A stretch of DNA of 64,000 bases from Kiloniella spongiae (lineage in GTDB: Bacteria; Pseudomonadota; Alphaproteobacteria; Kiloniellales; Kiloniellaceae). The notes beneath the pieces were generated by a model. That model made no database searches. It was not told where the DNA came from and saw only the letters and a list, made by a program, of their open reading frames with translations. Positions 24,569 to 32,406 of this stretch are shown in pieces. The translations under genes were made by a program, and so were the position numbers. The DNA lies in contig NZ_LAQL01000003.1 in assembly GCF_001026905.1 (NCBI RefSeq), forward strand, positions 186,001 through 250,000, written 5' to 3'. The number at the start of each line of letters is the position of its first letter. The first letter of the stretch is position 1.

Positions 24569-26536
24569 TTATGCAGAGCGAATATTTCCCAGAAATGTTT
24601 GAATAGAACTACTGAGATCATTTGACTGATTGCTCAGATCATCAGCGGTTGTCAAAAGATTTCCGGCGGCTTGTTCCGTGTTCTGGGCAGTGTCTGATGT
24701 CTCTGTCAGATCCTGACGCATAGATTGCGCTATGCCTGCTGTTTCTTCGACAGAACGCGCAATTTCAGATGTTGCCGCGGCCTGTTCCTGAACAGCGGCT
24801 GCAATGGCCGAAGCAATTTCATGAACACGCTGGATTGTCGTCGTAATATTCGTGATGGCTTCTACGGCCTGTATCGAAGCGGCCTGTACGCCATTAATCT
24901 GTAATGCAATTTCGTCGGTTGCTTTTGATGTCTGGGTGGACAGATTTTTCACTTCACTGGCAACAACGGCAAAACCTTTCCCTGCCTCGCCAGCACGAGC
25001 GGCTTCAATTGTTGCATTCAGGGCAAGAAGGTTGGTTTGTTCCGCTATATCAGTAATCAGGTTAACGACCTCGCCAATTTTTGTGGTTGATTCGGCCAGC
25101 TCTGACATGATCCCGCGTGTGTTGTCTGCCTGTTGCACGGCTTCTTGTGTTACTGTTGTGGATTGCTCTACCTGACGGCCAATTTCCTTGATCGACGCGG
25201 ATAGTTCTTCAGAGGCTGTTGCAACTGTCTGTACATTTTCAGTAGCGCGTGAAGCTGATTCCGCTGATACATCGCATTTACCTTTCACTTCACTAGCGGC
25301 GGCCCGCATTGACGGTGCTGTTTGCGCCATTGTATCAATAGCCTTGTCCACATGCGCAATTACATTGGTTACTTCGGTATCAAAACTGGCAACCAGTTCT
25401 CGCATTGCCTTTGCTTTTTCCAGCTGCTCCTGTTGTGCGACCTGTTGTTCCCGGTTCAAACGCTCGTTTTCAATAAGCTGATCTTTGAAGAACAGGACCG
25501 AGTTGGCCATCTGTCCCAGCTCGTTTGTCGCTGCTGTATTTGGAACACGAACATCACGGTTTCCGTTGGTTAAATCTTCCATAACGGATGTCAATCCCTG
25601 TATGGGGCGAGAAAGAAAACTGCTAATCCACAAGCCAACACCGAAAACAATGATCGCGGTGACAAAAATGACAATTGCCATAATGATTGTTGTTCTCTCG
25701 CCATTTGATACTGCGAGCAGCTTGGCATTTTTGTAGTCCTTACTTGCTGCTTCTTCCAGCGCGTGAATAGAGGGCACGCCCTCTGCGTAAACAGTGCTTA
25801 GTTTTTTTTGATCTTTTACGAGTGCAAGCTTTAGATCTGCTAACTTTTTAAAGGCAGCTTGGTACTTCGAAAGCAAATCTGTGAGCTCTTTTGACATACT
25901 TGTCTCAAGACCATCAGCTTTCATTGATGCTGAGAATTCAGTTATGCGTTTATCAATACGATCAATATATTTTGGATCTATACGCAAAAGAAAATCTTTT
26001 TCATGGCGCCGCATCATAAGCATCAATACGGTCAGTTTATCATTCTTGATGGTTTTTAAGCGTTCTTCGATATTATGAACTGCCCCGCGAAGCTCTCCGC
26101 GTAAGCCATCTTTTTCTGTTAAGCCAATTTCGGTTATATCGTGAACAACTGTTGCAAACTGTTTTTCATAGGCATCTGCTAATTCCTTTAGAATGTTGAT
26201 GTGTTTTATCTCTTCAGGGTTTTGTGCGTGTTCTTCCAGCTCTTTAAGCGAGTTGTGGATTTCACCCATAAGCTTCGCATGTTGCCCAACATATTTTTCA
26301 TCAAGTCTTAAGAGGAAATCTTTCTCGCGCCGTCTCGCATTGAGAAATTCTTTATCCAACAGTTCTTCAAGTTCCAGAACATGCCGTGCTTCCTCTTGGT
26401 TATTGAGATATCCTTTTTGAATTTGATTGTTGACAAAATAAACCCCGCCAACTGCAATAAAACCCAGTAGAGAGAAAAAGCAGATAGCCAAAATTTGTAA
26501 CCGGATGCCAAGGTTTGTAAAGAAATTCAGCCTCAT
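24569..26536 (-). CDS. Methyl-accepting chemotaxis protein with HBM sensor domain
   Basis: This is a 655-residue chemoreceptor. TM1 spans about 13-36 and TM2 about 283-305. Between them lies a roughly 245-residue helical bimodular (HBM) ligand-binding domain, recognised by its duplicated motif: [16 protein letters not shown] near 68 and [16 protein letters not shown] near 176. HAMP follows (306-358), then a coiled-coil signalling domain with the tip [21 protein letters not shown] and [18 protein letters not shown] receptors studied in Pseudomonas bind organic acids such as TCA-cycle intermediates; the ligand here is not known. AAGGAG five bases before the ATG supports the start. There is no CheR/CheW docking pentapeptide at the C-terminus. 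A solute-binding protein gene lies 197 bases upstream on the same strand and may be a partner. Confidence 0.95.
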   Translation of the reverse strand: MRLNFFTNLGIRLQILAICFFSLLGFIAVGGVYFVNNQIQKGYLNNQEEARHVLELEELLDKEFLNARRREKDFLLRLDEKYVGQHAKLMGEIHNSLKELEEHAQNPEEIKHINILKELADAYEKQFATVVHDITEIGLTEKDGLRGELRGAVHNIEERLKTIKNDKLTVLMLMMRRHEKDFLLRIDPKYIDRIDKRITEFSASMKADGLETSMSKELTDLLSKYQAAFKKLADLKLALVKDQKKLSTVYAEGVPSIHALEEAASKDYKNAKLLAVSNGERTTIIMAIVIFVTAIIVFGVGLWISSFLSRPIQGLTSVMEDLTNGNRDVRVPNTAATNELGQMANSVLFFKDQLIENERLNREQQVAQQEQLEKAKAMRELVASFDTEVTNVIAHVDKAIDTMAQTAPSMRAAASEVKGKCDVSAESASRATENVQTVATASEELSASIKEIGRQVEQSTTVTQEAVQQADNTRGIMSELAESTTKIGEVVNLITDIAEQTNLLALNATIEAARAGEAGKGFAVVASEVKNLSTQTSKATDEIALQINGVQAASIQAVEAITNITTTIQRVHEIASAIAAAVQEQAAATSEIARSVEETAGIAQSMRQDLTETSDTAQNTEQAAGNLLTTADDLSNQSNDLSSSIQTFLGNIRSA

Positions 26537-26733
26537 TATGTCTCCTTCATCCTTTGTGAACAGGATGTATTACTTATTTGCGTTGATAAAAATGTAGCTC
26601 TGATTGAGTGGGTTACTCTGGTGTCTCAAAGAGCGAATACATACAGTCGTATGATATTTGAGATAAAGAAGTATTAATAAAGAGGATTCTTATTAAGTGA
26701 GATCTTAATGGGGTAAGGTAGAGAATTGCAGGT

Positions 26734-27507
26734 TTAAAATTTGAATGTTGTCCGAATTTTTGTTGCCGTACCGTCACGCTCAAATTGATCCAGTGCATTT
26801 TGCAGATCATCGACTATTTTCGGGTCTGTATCGGTGTTGCACGCAAGCCATAAACCTATTTCGCGGACGGCAAAAACCTCTTCAATGTCAGAGATTTTTG
26901 TTTGCTTTATAATCTGATGGCCGGATATGCGGCCTGTCGCCCATAAATCAATCCGACCCTTTTGTAATTTCAGGGCATTTGTTTCGTCTTCAACAGGAAT
27001 CAAGTCAAGATAGGGATGATTATTGCTTTGGAGATATTGCGTAAATGCCCAGCCATCTATACCTCCAACGCGATATTGATAAGTATCATTGAGTGAGATT
27101 ATCTGTATTTTTTTATTTTTAGGTGCAAAAAATGACCATGCATCATTGCCCAATGGTCCAATCCATTGGAACGTCTTTTCACGCTCTGGTGTGCGCCAGG
27201 TAGAATAGATACAGGTCGCGGGATGGTTTAAGGTAATTTGATAAGCCCGTTTCCAGGGCAGCATTTCAATATCCAGATGTATATTCTTGTTTTCTGCTGC
27301 AAGCCGCAATAGTTCAGTAGCAGATCCGGTTATTCTACCTTCTTTATCCATCGTGTTGAGTGGAGGGTACTCTTCTGTGACTAGCTTTAATGATCTGGGG
27401 GATACAGCGTTGTTTTCCTGCGCTTTGGCTAGGCTAATCAGCGGGTGATTTATAACCAGATTGCAAAGAAAAATGATAATAAGAATGGTTTTGCGATGCT
27501 TCAACAT
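26734..27507 (-). CDS. Orphan periplasmic solute-binding protein (family 3 type)
   Basis: This 257-residue protein has an N-terminal signal peptide (hydrophobic 9-24, ending near LAKAQ). It is followed by a type II binding protein fold: LKLVTEEYPPLNTMDKEGRITGSATELLRLAA, then LPWKRAYQ, ATCIYSTWRTPEREKTFQWIGPLG and a lobe-crossing GRIDLWATGRISG. These match orphan family 3 proteins common in marine bacteria. No permease or ATPase genes lie nearby. It precedes the HBM chemoreceptor on the same strand by 197 bases. The ligand is unknown. Confidence 0.83.
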   Translation of the reverse strand: MLKHRKTILIIIFLCNLVINHPLISLAKAQENNAVSPRSLKLVTEEYPPLNTMDKEGRITGSATELLRLAAENKNIHLDIEMLPWKRAYQITLNHPATCIYSTWRTPEREKTFQWIGPLGNDAWSFFAPKNKKIQIISLNDTYQYRVGGIDGWAFTQYLQSNNHPYLDLIPVEDETNALKLQKGRIDLWATGRISGHQIIKQTKISDIEEVFAVREIGLWLACNTDTDPKIVDDLQNALDQFERDGTATKIRTTFKF

Positions 27508-27588
27508 GCCCCGATTATAGAGAGGATTTCCTTAATTTTATCTTATGAAAATGCTTATGGAGGAAGTTTCATTACAGGGGGAAGAGAC

Positions 27589-28017
27589 TTAATCTGGCAA
27601 GGGAGCAAAACATTCTGCATAGGTGAGTACAAAACTTTCAAAGTCCTGTTTTTGTTGCCTTTTCGGGGCTGTATTAAATGAGATTATTTGAGATTTTTCT
27701 TGCTGTTGCAACAGTTCAAAGGCTCGTTCGCGTTCCGTATTCGAGCTTTCGACATAGGTTCTGATTTGTTGGCAAAGGGCGGTGTCAGTGCAGTTTTCGT
27801 AAGCACCTTGATGGTTGTCATCATAACTAAAAAGATCAACGTCTCCCAATAAAAGTACATTGTCTTCCAGCCCGACCGTCACACGAGCATCAAACTCGGC
27901 GGCGATCCGTTTTCCGCATTGATAAGGATAAGTCAATTCCAGCTTTGCGAAAGGGATGTTCGGCGGTGTAGAGGATGAACGAGCCAACGATATGAATTGA
28001 GGAGAAGATTGCGCCAC
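27589..28017 (-). CDS. Hypothetical protein
   Basis: This 142-residue protein starts at GTG 28017 with AAAGG a few bases upstream. There is no signal peptide or membrane helix. It contains a beta-rich first half (AKLELTYPYQCGKRIAAEF, RVTVGLEDNVLLLGDVDLFSY) and a helical second half with several cysteines (CTDTALCQQIRTYV, YAECFAPLPD). I do not recognise a family. It lies on the same strand as the membrane protein upstream and the solute-binding protein downstream, but the gaps (122 and 81 bases) do not prove an operon. Confidence 0.6.
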   Translation of the reverse strand: MAQSSPQFISLARSSSTPPNIPFAKLELTYPYQCGKRIAAEFDARVTVGLEDNVLLLGDVDLFSYDDNHQGAYENCTDTALCQQIRTYVESSNTERERAFELLQQQEKSQIISFNTAPKRQQKQDFESFVLTYAECFAPLPD

Positions 28018-28139
28018 TATTTTGACCTTTCTGACTAATAACGGGTCTGATCATTAACGGGCAATAATTTTATCTTCAGAAGGGGGGCGTGCGCAAAGTA
28101 TCTGGGGACTAAACGAGCTTATATTCACGGGGGGCGGAA

Positions 28140-28673
28140 TCATAAACGTGTATGATTACTTTGGTTTAAATATTGATTTCGATCCGGCTCTTGATCCGGT
28201 GTAGGGAGTATCCACAAAGCTATAAGCGCAAAGAGGCCGCCAAGGGGCGAGATGATGGCGGATGAAATCAAAATACCGGAAAGATGGAAAAGCACTTTTG
28301 AAAGATCAGAAGGTTCTGGACCAAGGAAATTTAAATCCGCGTAATCGCCAGTGAACATAAAATCAGTAAACAGAAAGCCTGTGAATATAAAAAAGGTATT
28401 GGCACAGAACATCGCCAGGGCAAAACAGAGCATTCCCCCGATAAAAGCTCTGCGTTTGGCACCTTGAAGATTGTTGAGAAAGCGCGGGAGAGCAAAGTAT
28501 CCCACGGGAAACGCGATGAGGAAGGCGGTGAGCTGCTTGAAGCTCAAGAGTTTTTGAAATGAAAGTTGGGGATAGAAATTATCGGCCCCCAACCCCATAA
28601 CCAACAGGATAAAGAGATAACTCACAAGCCCCCAATAGAGGCCGGAAATCAGGCGAAATATTTTGTAACTCAT
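28140..28673 (-). CDS. Four-helix membrane protein of unknown function
   Basis: This 177-residue protein has hydrophobic segments at about 9-28, 43-63, 74-97 and 142-166. It starts MSYKIFRLISGLYWG at ATG 28673, preferred over a longer frame because AGGA sits about nine bases upstream and the first helix begins normally. The loops are short and carry no recognised catalytic motif; YFALPRFLNNLQGAKRR suggests a positive-inside loop between helices two and three. The function is unknown. It is the last gene before the leftward repressor of the phage-like module. Confidence 0.65.
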   Translation of the reverse strand: MSYKIFRLISGLYWGLVSYLFILLVMGLGADNFYPQLSFQKLLSFKQLTAFLIAFPVGYFALPRFLNNLQGAKRRAFIGGMLCFALAMFCANTFFIFTGFLFTDFMFTGDYADLNFLGPEPSDLSKVLFHLSGILISSAIISPLGGLFALIALWILPTPDQEPDRNQYLNQSNHTRL

Positions 28674-28897
28674 ATGCGGTTTTCCTGATCGTCTGAGCAA
28701 CAAGTGGGTCTTTTTGCTAAGGGTATGTTGGCGAATTGTTGAACGGTATAAATTTAACAGGAACAAACATCCCTCATTTGAGGAATGTGATCGTGAATTA
28801 TTCTATTATCATAATAAATCGACTTTATTTAACGCAATGGTGGTGGTCCAGAATAAAAAATTACCTGCGAGTCGTTCGAAATTTATAAATGATATCG

Positions 28898-29704
28898 TTA
28901 CATCCGGCGGCCGTACCAGACGACGCGGCCAATGATGTTTACCTCTTCGATGGTGCGCTGGTATTCGTTGTGGTTGGCGTTGTCAGAGCTGATGCGCAAT
29001 AGGGGTGGGTCGGAATTGGGGATGAGTTCCAGACGCTTAACCACAACACCGAAACCGTCCCAGAGGGCAAAGATACCCGGTGGGGTCGGACGTTGGTCGT
29101 TGGTGTCGATCATCACGCGATCACCGGATACCAGTGTCGGTGTCATGGAATCTCCCTGAACCTCTATAATACGTGCGGCGACCGGGCTGACGCTTAGTTC
29201 GGAACGCAGGTAATCCGTAGGTAGAAACCAGTTACCTTTGACGTCATCGGCAATAGCAACACCACCCTGTCCATCATCGCTGTAGGATACACCGGCTTCT
29301 CCGCCGCCGCCCATACCGCCACGCACTGCAATTTCCGCAACAGCTTCGCAGCCCGAGGCCGGAGCCAGAGGATGAGCCAGAGGATGAGCCAGAGGGCGAG
29401 CAGGGGAAGGAGATGCTGCCCTTGTTGGTTTGTGCGCTGAAATATCCTCGTCAAAGCCAGCTAATCCATCAGAATTATCAGCATTATCAATCTCAAGAGA
29501 CTGGCGGGCGGTACGGTTAATGCTGAGCAATTCTTTCGGATCACAAGACATGGCGATAGAAAGGCGGACCATCCAAACATCGGTCAAACGCCGGTCGCCC
29601 TTTTCCAGTTTCATCACCTGTGCCTTGGTTGTTCCGGCCTTGTCGGCAACCTGTTGAAGGGTCATGCCCTTTTGAGTGCGTATTTCCTTGATTCTGTTTT
29701 CCAT
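28898..29704 (-). CDS. XRE/S24-family phage-type repressor (LexA-like autopeptidase)
   Basis: This 268-residue protein has an N-terminal XRE helix-turn-helix (1-60, RIKEIRTQKGMTLQQVADKAG, TTKAQVMKLEKGD), a Pro/Ala-rich linker with an imperfect repeat (about 100-115), and a C-terminal S24 peptidase domain. The catalytic serine is in VQGDSMTPTLVSGDRV and the lysine in GFGVVVKRLELI. Such proteins hold prophage or integrative-element genes silent until RecA-stimulated self-cleavage. It diverges from a set of phage-like early genes across a region with candidate operators. Its own promoter is likely TTGACC at 29764-29769 with TACAAA at 29740-29745. Confidence 0.92.
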   Translation of the reverse strand: MENRIKEIRTQKGMTLQQVADKAGTTKAQVMKLEKGDRRLTDVWMVRLSIAMSCDPKELLSINRTARQSLEIDNADNSDGLAGFDEDISAHKPTRAASPSPARPLAHPLAHPLAPASGCEAVAEIAVRGGMGGGGEAGVSYSDDGQGGVAIADDVKGNWFLPTDYLRSELSVSPVAARIIEVQGDSMTPTLVSGDRVMIDTNDQRPTPPGIFALWDGFGVVVKRLELIPNSDPPLLRISSDNANHNEYQRTIEEVNIIGRVVWYGRRM

Positions 29705-29739
29705 ATCATCAGCCTGACGATTTTATCCTATTGGTATAG

Positions 29740-29769
29740 TTTGTATTTTACCGCACTCGCAGAGGTCAA
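29740..29769 (-). promoter_or_regulatory. Probable sigma70-type promoter of the repressor gene
   Basis: On the minus strand TTGACC (29769-29764) and TACAAA (29745-29740) are separated by 18 bases, ending about 35 bases before the repressor ATG. The match is 5/6 and 4/6 to the consensus. Confidence 0.4.
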
Positions 29770-29841
29770 AAAGCTTTTGGTATAATGCTTACTGTTCCTA
29801 AGCTCCTTTGAGTGACCACGTTGTTTCATGTCAATTCATAA

Positions 29842-29945
29842 GTATCCAAAATGAATAAAAATAAGTTTACAAAATGGATACATTTTTCTTGACTTCAGTT
29901 TCCACTATGGATACATTTGCGCCATCAAGTCAAGCGGAAACTGAA
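29842..29945 (+). promoter_or_regulatory. Rightward promoter with candidate repressor operators
   Basis: TTGACT (29889-29894) and TACATT (29912-29917) are 17 bases apart and form a rightward promoter. The motif TGGATAC overlaps the -10 (29909-29915), repeats at 29876-29882 within a perfect AAAATG-N4-CATTTT palindrome (29871-29886), and occurs inverted at 29842-29848. Centre spacings are about 33-34 bp, three helical turns. Interleaved inverted repeats also run through it: CTTGACTT (29888-29895) with AAGTCAAG (29927-29934), and TTCAGTTTCC (29894-29903) with GGAAACTGAA (29936-29945). The layout suits control by the S24 repressor. Confidence 0.55.
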
Positions 29946-30126
29946 TTTACTGCCATCTATCTCTCTGTATTCAAGAAGAATTATCGAACAATGATGACTT
30001 CTGTATCCGTTGAGTTAATGCTTTGAGTTATTGATCTCTTGTCTTCTGCCATACTTGAATATCGTTAAAATTGGTGCCGCCTGAGTTTCCAAAAAGGAAA
30101 CTTTTACACTGAATAAAGAACAAAAC

Positions 30127-30303
30127 ATGAACAATTTACATGATTTTTCGCAGTTCGCAATAAAAAGTGACCAGGACGATCGTAGGCAATTAAAGAGGGG
30201 GATGGATGACAAACCGGAAAGACTGGCAGGTTTTTTACCGCCAACAAGCAAAAAACATGGGGAACTTAATACACCTGCCAAAGGTACTGCCCCCGCGCGT
30301 TAA
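30127..30303 (+). CDS. Possible 58-residue early gene product
   Basis: ATG 30127 opens a frame starting MNNLHDFSQFAIKSDQDDRR and ending before TAA at 30301-30303. It overlaps the next frame (30206-30433) by 98 bases in another phase, so at most one of the two may be a main product, or both could be made from overlapping frames. It has no recognisable domain and a weak ribosome site. It is the first possible gene downstream of the rightward promoter, where phage early regions often place a small regulator. Confidence 0.3.
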   Translation: MNNLHDFSQFAIKSDQDDRRQLKRGMDDKPERLAGFLPPTSKKHGELNTPAKGTAPAR

Positions 30304-30433
30304 ACAAGAAAGTTTGGCTCCTGTTGGGACGACAAATCCCGGAGAGCAAAACTTCGGGGAGCCAAACACCCCAGTCAAGCCAAACAACCGAGACAGAAGT
30401 CTCAACAGAAATAACGACTTAAGGGATAGATAG
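30206..30433 (+). CDS. Small basic protein of the phage-like module
   Basis: This 75-residue frame starts MTNRKDWQVFYRQQAKNMG at ATG 30206 with a strong GAGGGGG ribosome site a few bases upstream. The product is rich in Pro, Asn and Arg, with no hydrophobic segment. It ends four bases before the next gene (ATG 30438), consistent with an operon. No family is recognised. A second, shorter frame overlaps its first 98 bases. Confidence 0.5.
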   Translation: MTNRKDWQVFYRQQAKNMGNLIHLPKVLPPRVKQESLAPVGTTNPGEQNFGEPNTPVKPNNRDRSLNRNNDLRDR

Positions 30434-30437
30434 TTTC

Positions 30438-31097
30438 ATGAAATATACACCCGCCGAAGACCTGCAACCGGATCTTTCTATTGGATTTTCACACGGTCAA
30501 TCACCGGGTCAATCACCGGGCCTATCATCGGGCCTATCATCGGGCCTATCATCAGGCCAAAAAAAGCCAGATTCCGAAAACCCTATTCAGGGAAAGATAG
30601 CTGCCAAAAGCAGTATGTCTGATGCCAAAATCCAGTTAACGCCGACCCCCTATGCGGTTTTTAAAACCCTTGCCGATGCACCGGGGCAGGAGCTGGCCTA
30701 TGGGACTCTGAAAGTAAATAGTGGCATGACAAAGGTGAATTCCTTTCCAAAGCATATACAGGAGTTGGTCGCAAAGGGCATTATCCAGTGCCTTGGCCCC
30801 CATCGCGATCGCTATGTGATTTTGCGAGTTGATCCCACGCGTGTTGAAAAGGTCAAGCGCTATGCCCGCAAGACCAGCCAGCATTCCCGACCGGATAACC
30901 AGAGCGGCAGCCAAAGTGCATGCAAGGAACGCAAATGCCTGTCCTGTCAAAAGACCTTCAAAAGCGAATGGATTGGCATGCGGATCTGTGGTGATTGCAA
31001 GCTGACCCCGACCTGGCAAGACCCGGATAACCCCTACACCCCCGAAGGCGACACCGACGGTTCCGGCCTGTCCGATCTGACAACGGGGCTTTATTGA
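30438..31097 (+). CDS. Zinc-ribbon protein of the phage-like module
   Basis: This 219-residue protein has a Gly-Ser-Pro repeat tail near its start (about 20-39), a winged-helix-like middle (about 65-130, TPTPYAVFKTLADAPGQELAYGTLKV.., PKHIQELVAKGIIQCLG) and a C-terminal four-cysteine zinc ribbon CLSCQKTFKSEWIGMRICGDC at about 170-190. This C-terminal ribbon is of the type found in many alphaproteobacterial regulators and prophage-linked proteins. DNA or RNA binding is likely. AAGGGA precedes ATG 30438. It is the last rightward gene before the block of three leftward Rap1a/Tai-like genes. Confidence 0.75.
   Translation: MKYTPAEDLQPDLSIGFSHGQSPGQSPGLSSGLSSGLSSGQKKPDSENPIQGKIAAKSSMSDAKIQLTPTPYAVFKTLADAPGQELAYGTLKVNSGMTKVNSFPKHIQELVAKGIIQCLGPHRDRYVILRVDPTRVEKVKRYARKTSQHSRPDNQSGSQSACKERKCLSCQKTFKSEWIGMRICGDCKLTPTWQDPDNPYTPEGDTDGSGLSDLTTGLY
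30495..30558 (+). repeat. 12-bp tandem repeats encoding a Gly-Ser-Pro segment
   Basis: Five contiguous 12-bp units occur: GGTCAATCACCG twice (30495-30518), then GGCCTATCATCG twice and GGCCTATCATCA (30519-30554), followed by a partial unit. They encode G-Q-S-P and G-L-S-S repeats in the N-terminal linker of the zinc-ribbon protein. Unit length is a multiple of three, so slippage keeps the frame. Confidence 0.9.
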
Positions 31098-31117
31098 TGC
31101 AGATTAATGCAATTAGC

Positions 31118-31495
31118 TCAAGAGCATGGGTATCTACTATTCATGGCATTAATAATGATCTGTCTTGCTGTATTATGTTGTATATCAGGATTTTTATTCA
31201 TGTAATCAACGACCATGTCGTGCCTCATTCTGGCACTCGGCCACTGAGGATGGCATGTGATCTGCTTAACATCTTTGTTAGATGTAACATTAGCAATGTA
31301 CCAAGTGCAAATATCCCTTTCTCTTTGATTTTCTCTCGTATCCGTTTGAGTGTTAGAGCATCTGTCATAAAACTCTTTTCCGCTATACTCAGAATCTCTA
31401 CTCAAATCGTATGCGGTTTGGAGCGATTGACGAGACGCTTGATGGGGGCAAGCTGTCAATGTCAGTGCCGCTATCAGGAGCATAATGTATTTCAT
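31118..31495 (-). CDS. Rap1a/Tai-like lipoprotein, putative immunity protein 1 of 3
   Basis: This 125-residue protein starts at ATG 31495 with a lipoprotein signal ending LTAC (acylated Cys at about 16). The mature part keeps the four-cysteine spacing and C-terminal pattern of Rap1a/Tai proteins: FYDRCS, ICTWYIANV, ITCHPQ, then MVVDYMNKNPDIQHNTARQIIINAMNSRYPC. Family members neutralise type VI amidase effectors in the periplasm in Serratia and Salmonella, but most relatives are uncharacterised. It is the most divergent of three consecutive paralogues on this strand, which sit inside a module transcribed in the opposite direction. No effector gene is adjacent. Confidence 0.7.
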   Translation of the reverse strand: MKYIMLLIAALTLTACPHQASRQSLQTAYDLSRDSEYSGKEFYDRCSNTQTDTRENQRERDICTWYIANVTSNKDVKQITCHPQWPSARMRHDMVVDYMNKNPDIQHNTARQIIINAMNSRYPCS

Positions 31496-31531
31496 GTGGT
31501 TTTCACTTTTCTCAAAATAACAGAGCAAAAA

Positions 31532-31888
31532 TTAACAGTCATTTTCCTTAATCAAAATCTTGCGTATCAGAGAAGGAGCACTTTGAGGCCATTCATCGGG
31601 ATGTGCTTTAAGATAGGCCATAACCTGATCAACAAAATAGCTGGTCGGGTCGCCATAGGTGCAAAAATCAGCCCGTTCTTTAAGGCTATCGTGAATAGCC
31701 ATAATATAACCATTGCAGTAAAGGCCACCACTCTCAGATTTGGCGGTTTCAGTCGATGGACTGCATTGAGCATAAAGGGCACCACCAGTATTGGGGCGTG
31801 GGAATGGTGTCGTGCTTTCACTCGTTCCTTGTGGTGTGCCAGAAGCCAATATGACAGACGCGGTTATGACGGAAATTATAAAACTCAT
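31532..31888 (-). CDS. Rap1a/Tai-like secreted protein, putative immunity protein 2 of 3
   Basis: This 118-residue protein has a signal peptide (about 1-18). Conserved features of the Rap1a/Tai family are LYAQCSP, the GLYCNGYIMAIHDSL block, DFCTYGD, and a C-terminal helix with VMAYLKAHPDEWPQSAPSLIRKIL ending in a final cysteine. The GxYCxGYIMA-x-D motif is shared closely with the third paralogue. The stop lies 36 bases upstream of the next gene's start, so the three probably form one transcript. The periplasmic location fits an immunity or peptidoglycan-amidase-inhibitor role, which is inferred from family. Confidence 0.75.
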   Translation of the reverse strand: MSFIISVITASVILASGTPQGTSESTTPFPRPNTGGALYAQCSPSTETAKSESGGLYCNGYIMAIHDSLKERADFCTYGDPTSYFVDQVMAYLKAHPDEWPQSAPSLIRKILIKENDC

Positions 31889-31912
31889 CTCGGATGTTTT
31901 CCAGACTTTTGG

Positions 31913-32293
31913 CTAAGGGCAAGGGAACTTGGCTTTAATGGCGGCATCAACAGCAACGCGTGCGTTTTCTTTTTGCAATTCAGGGTGCTTTTCGAAGTAG
32001 TCAATCACCGCATTAATCGATGCTTTACTGGAATGAGGAGGCAAACAGATAATACCTTTTTCTCTAAGATCATCTTCTGCAGCCATAATATAACCAGCGC
32101 AATAAATCCCTTTTTTTGCAGCCAGAAAATTACCAGGCATTGTCAGCAATTCGTCTTTAAGATAGACGCGTTCAGCGACCTGTTTTCCGCTTTTACAGGT
32201 GTCGTAAATAAGGTCACCTTGGGTTGGAAATGCACTCGAATAGCTTGTGCCAAGCAACATAAAAGTAACGATTATCACAAACTTTTTGATCAC
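31913..32293 (-). CDS. Rap1a/Tai-like secreted protein, putative immunity protein 3 of 3
   Basis: This 126-residue protein starts at GTG 32293 after GGGAGAG. It has a signal peptide (about 1-21, ending SSA) and the clearest family pattern of the three: LIYDTCKS, GIYCAGYIMAAEDDL, IICLPPHSS, and AVIDYFEKHPELQKENARVAVDAAIKAKFPC. It is the promoter-proximal gene of the leftward trio. Its upstream region abuts the replication-like gene transcribed rightward, so the trio has its own promoter in the roughly 110 bases between them. Confidence 0.78.
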   Translation of the reverse strand: MIKKFVIIVTFMLLGTSYSSAFPTQGDLIYDTCKSGKQVAERVYLKDELLTMPGNFLAAKKGIYCAGYIMAAEDDLREKGIICLPPHSSKASINAVIDYFEKHPELQKENARVAVDAAIKAKFPCP

Positions 32294-32406
32294 GATCTCT
32301 CCCTTATTACGTGTGTTCGAAGATTGAGCAAGGTAGCTGATTCTGTCAAGTTTCGAGGGACTGTATTAATGCCCGGTGTTTTGACGACCAAGAAAGAGGC
32401 TTATCC

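Noticed and set aside
30015-30281. 88-codon minus-strand frame
   Set aside because: It runs against the direction of the early genes, has no ribosome site and overlaps the better supported 30206 gene.
31118-32293. Direct evidence for a type VI secretion locus
   Set aside because: No Tss, Hcp, VgrG or amidase effector gene is visible, so only immunity-like proteins can be claimed.
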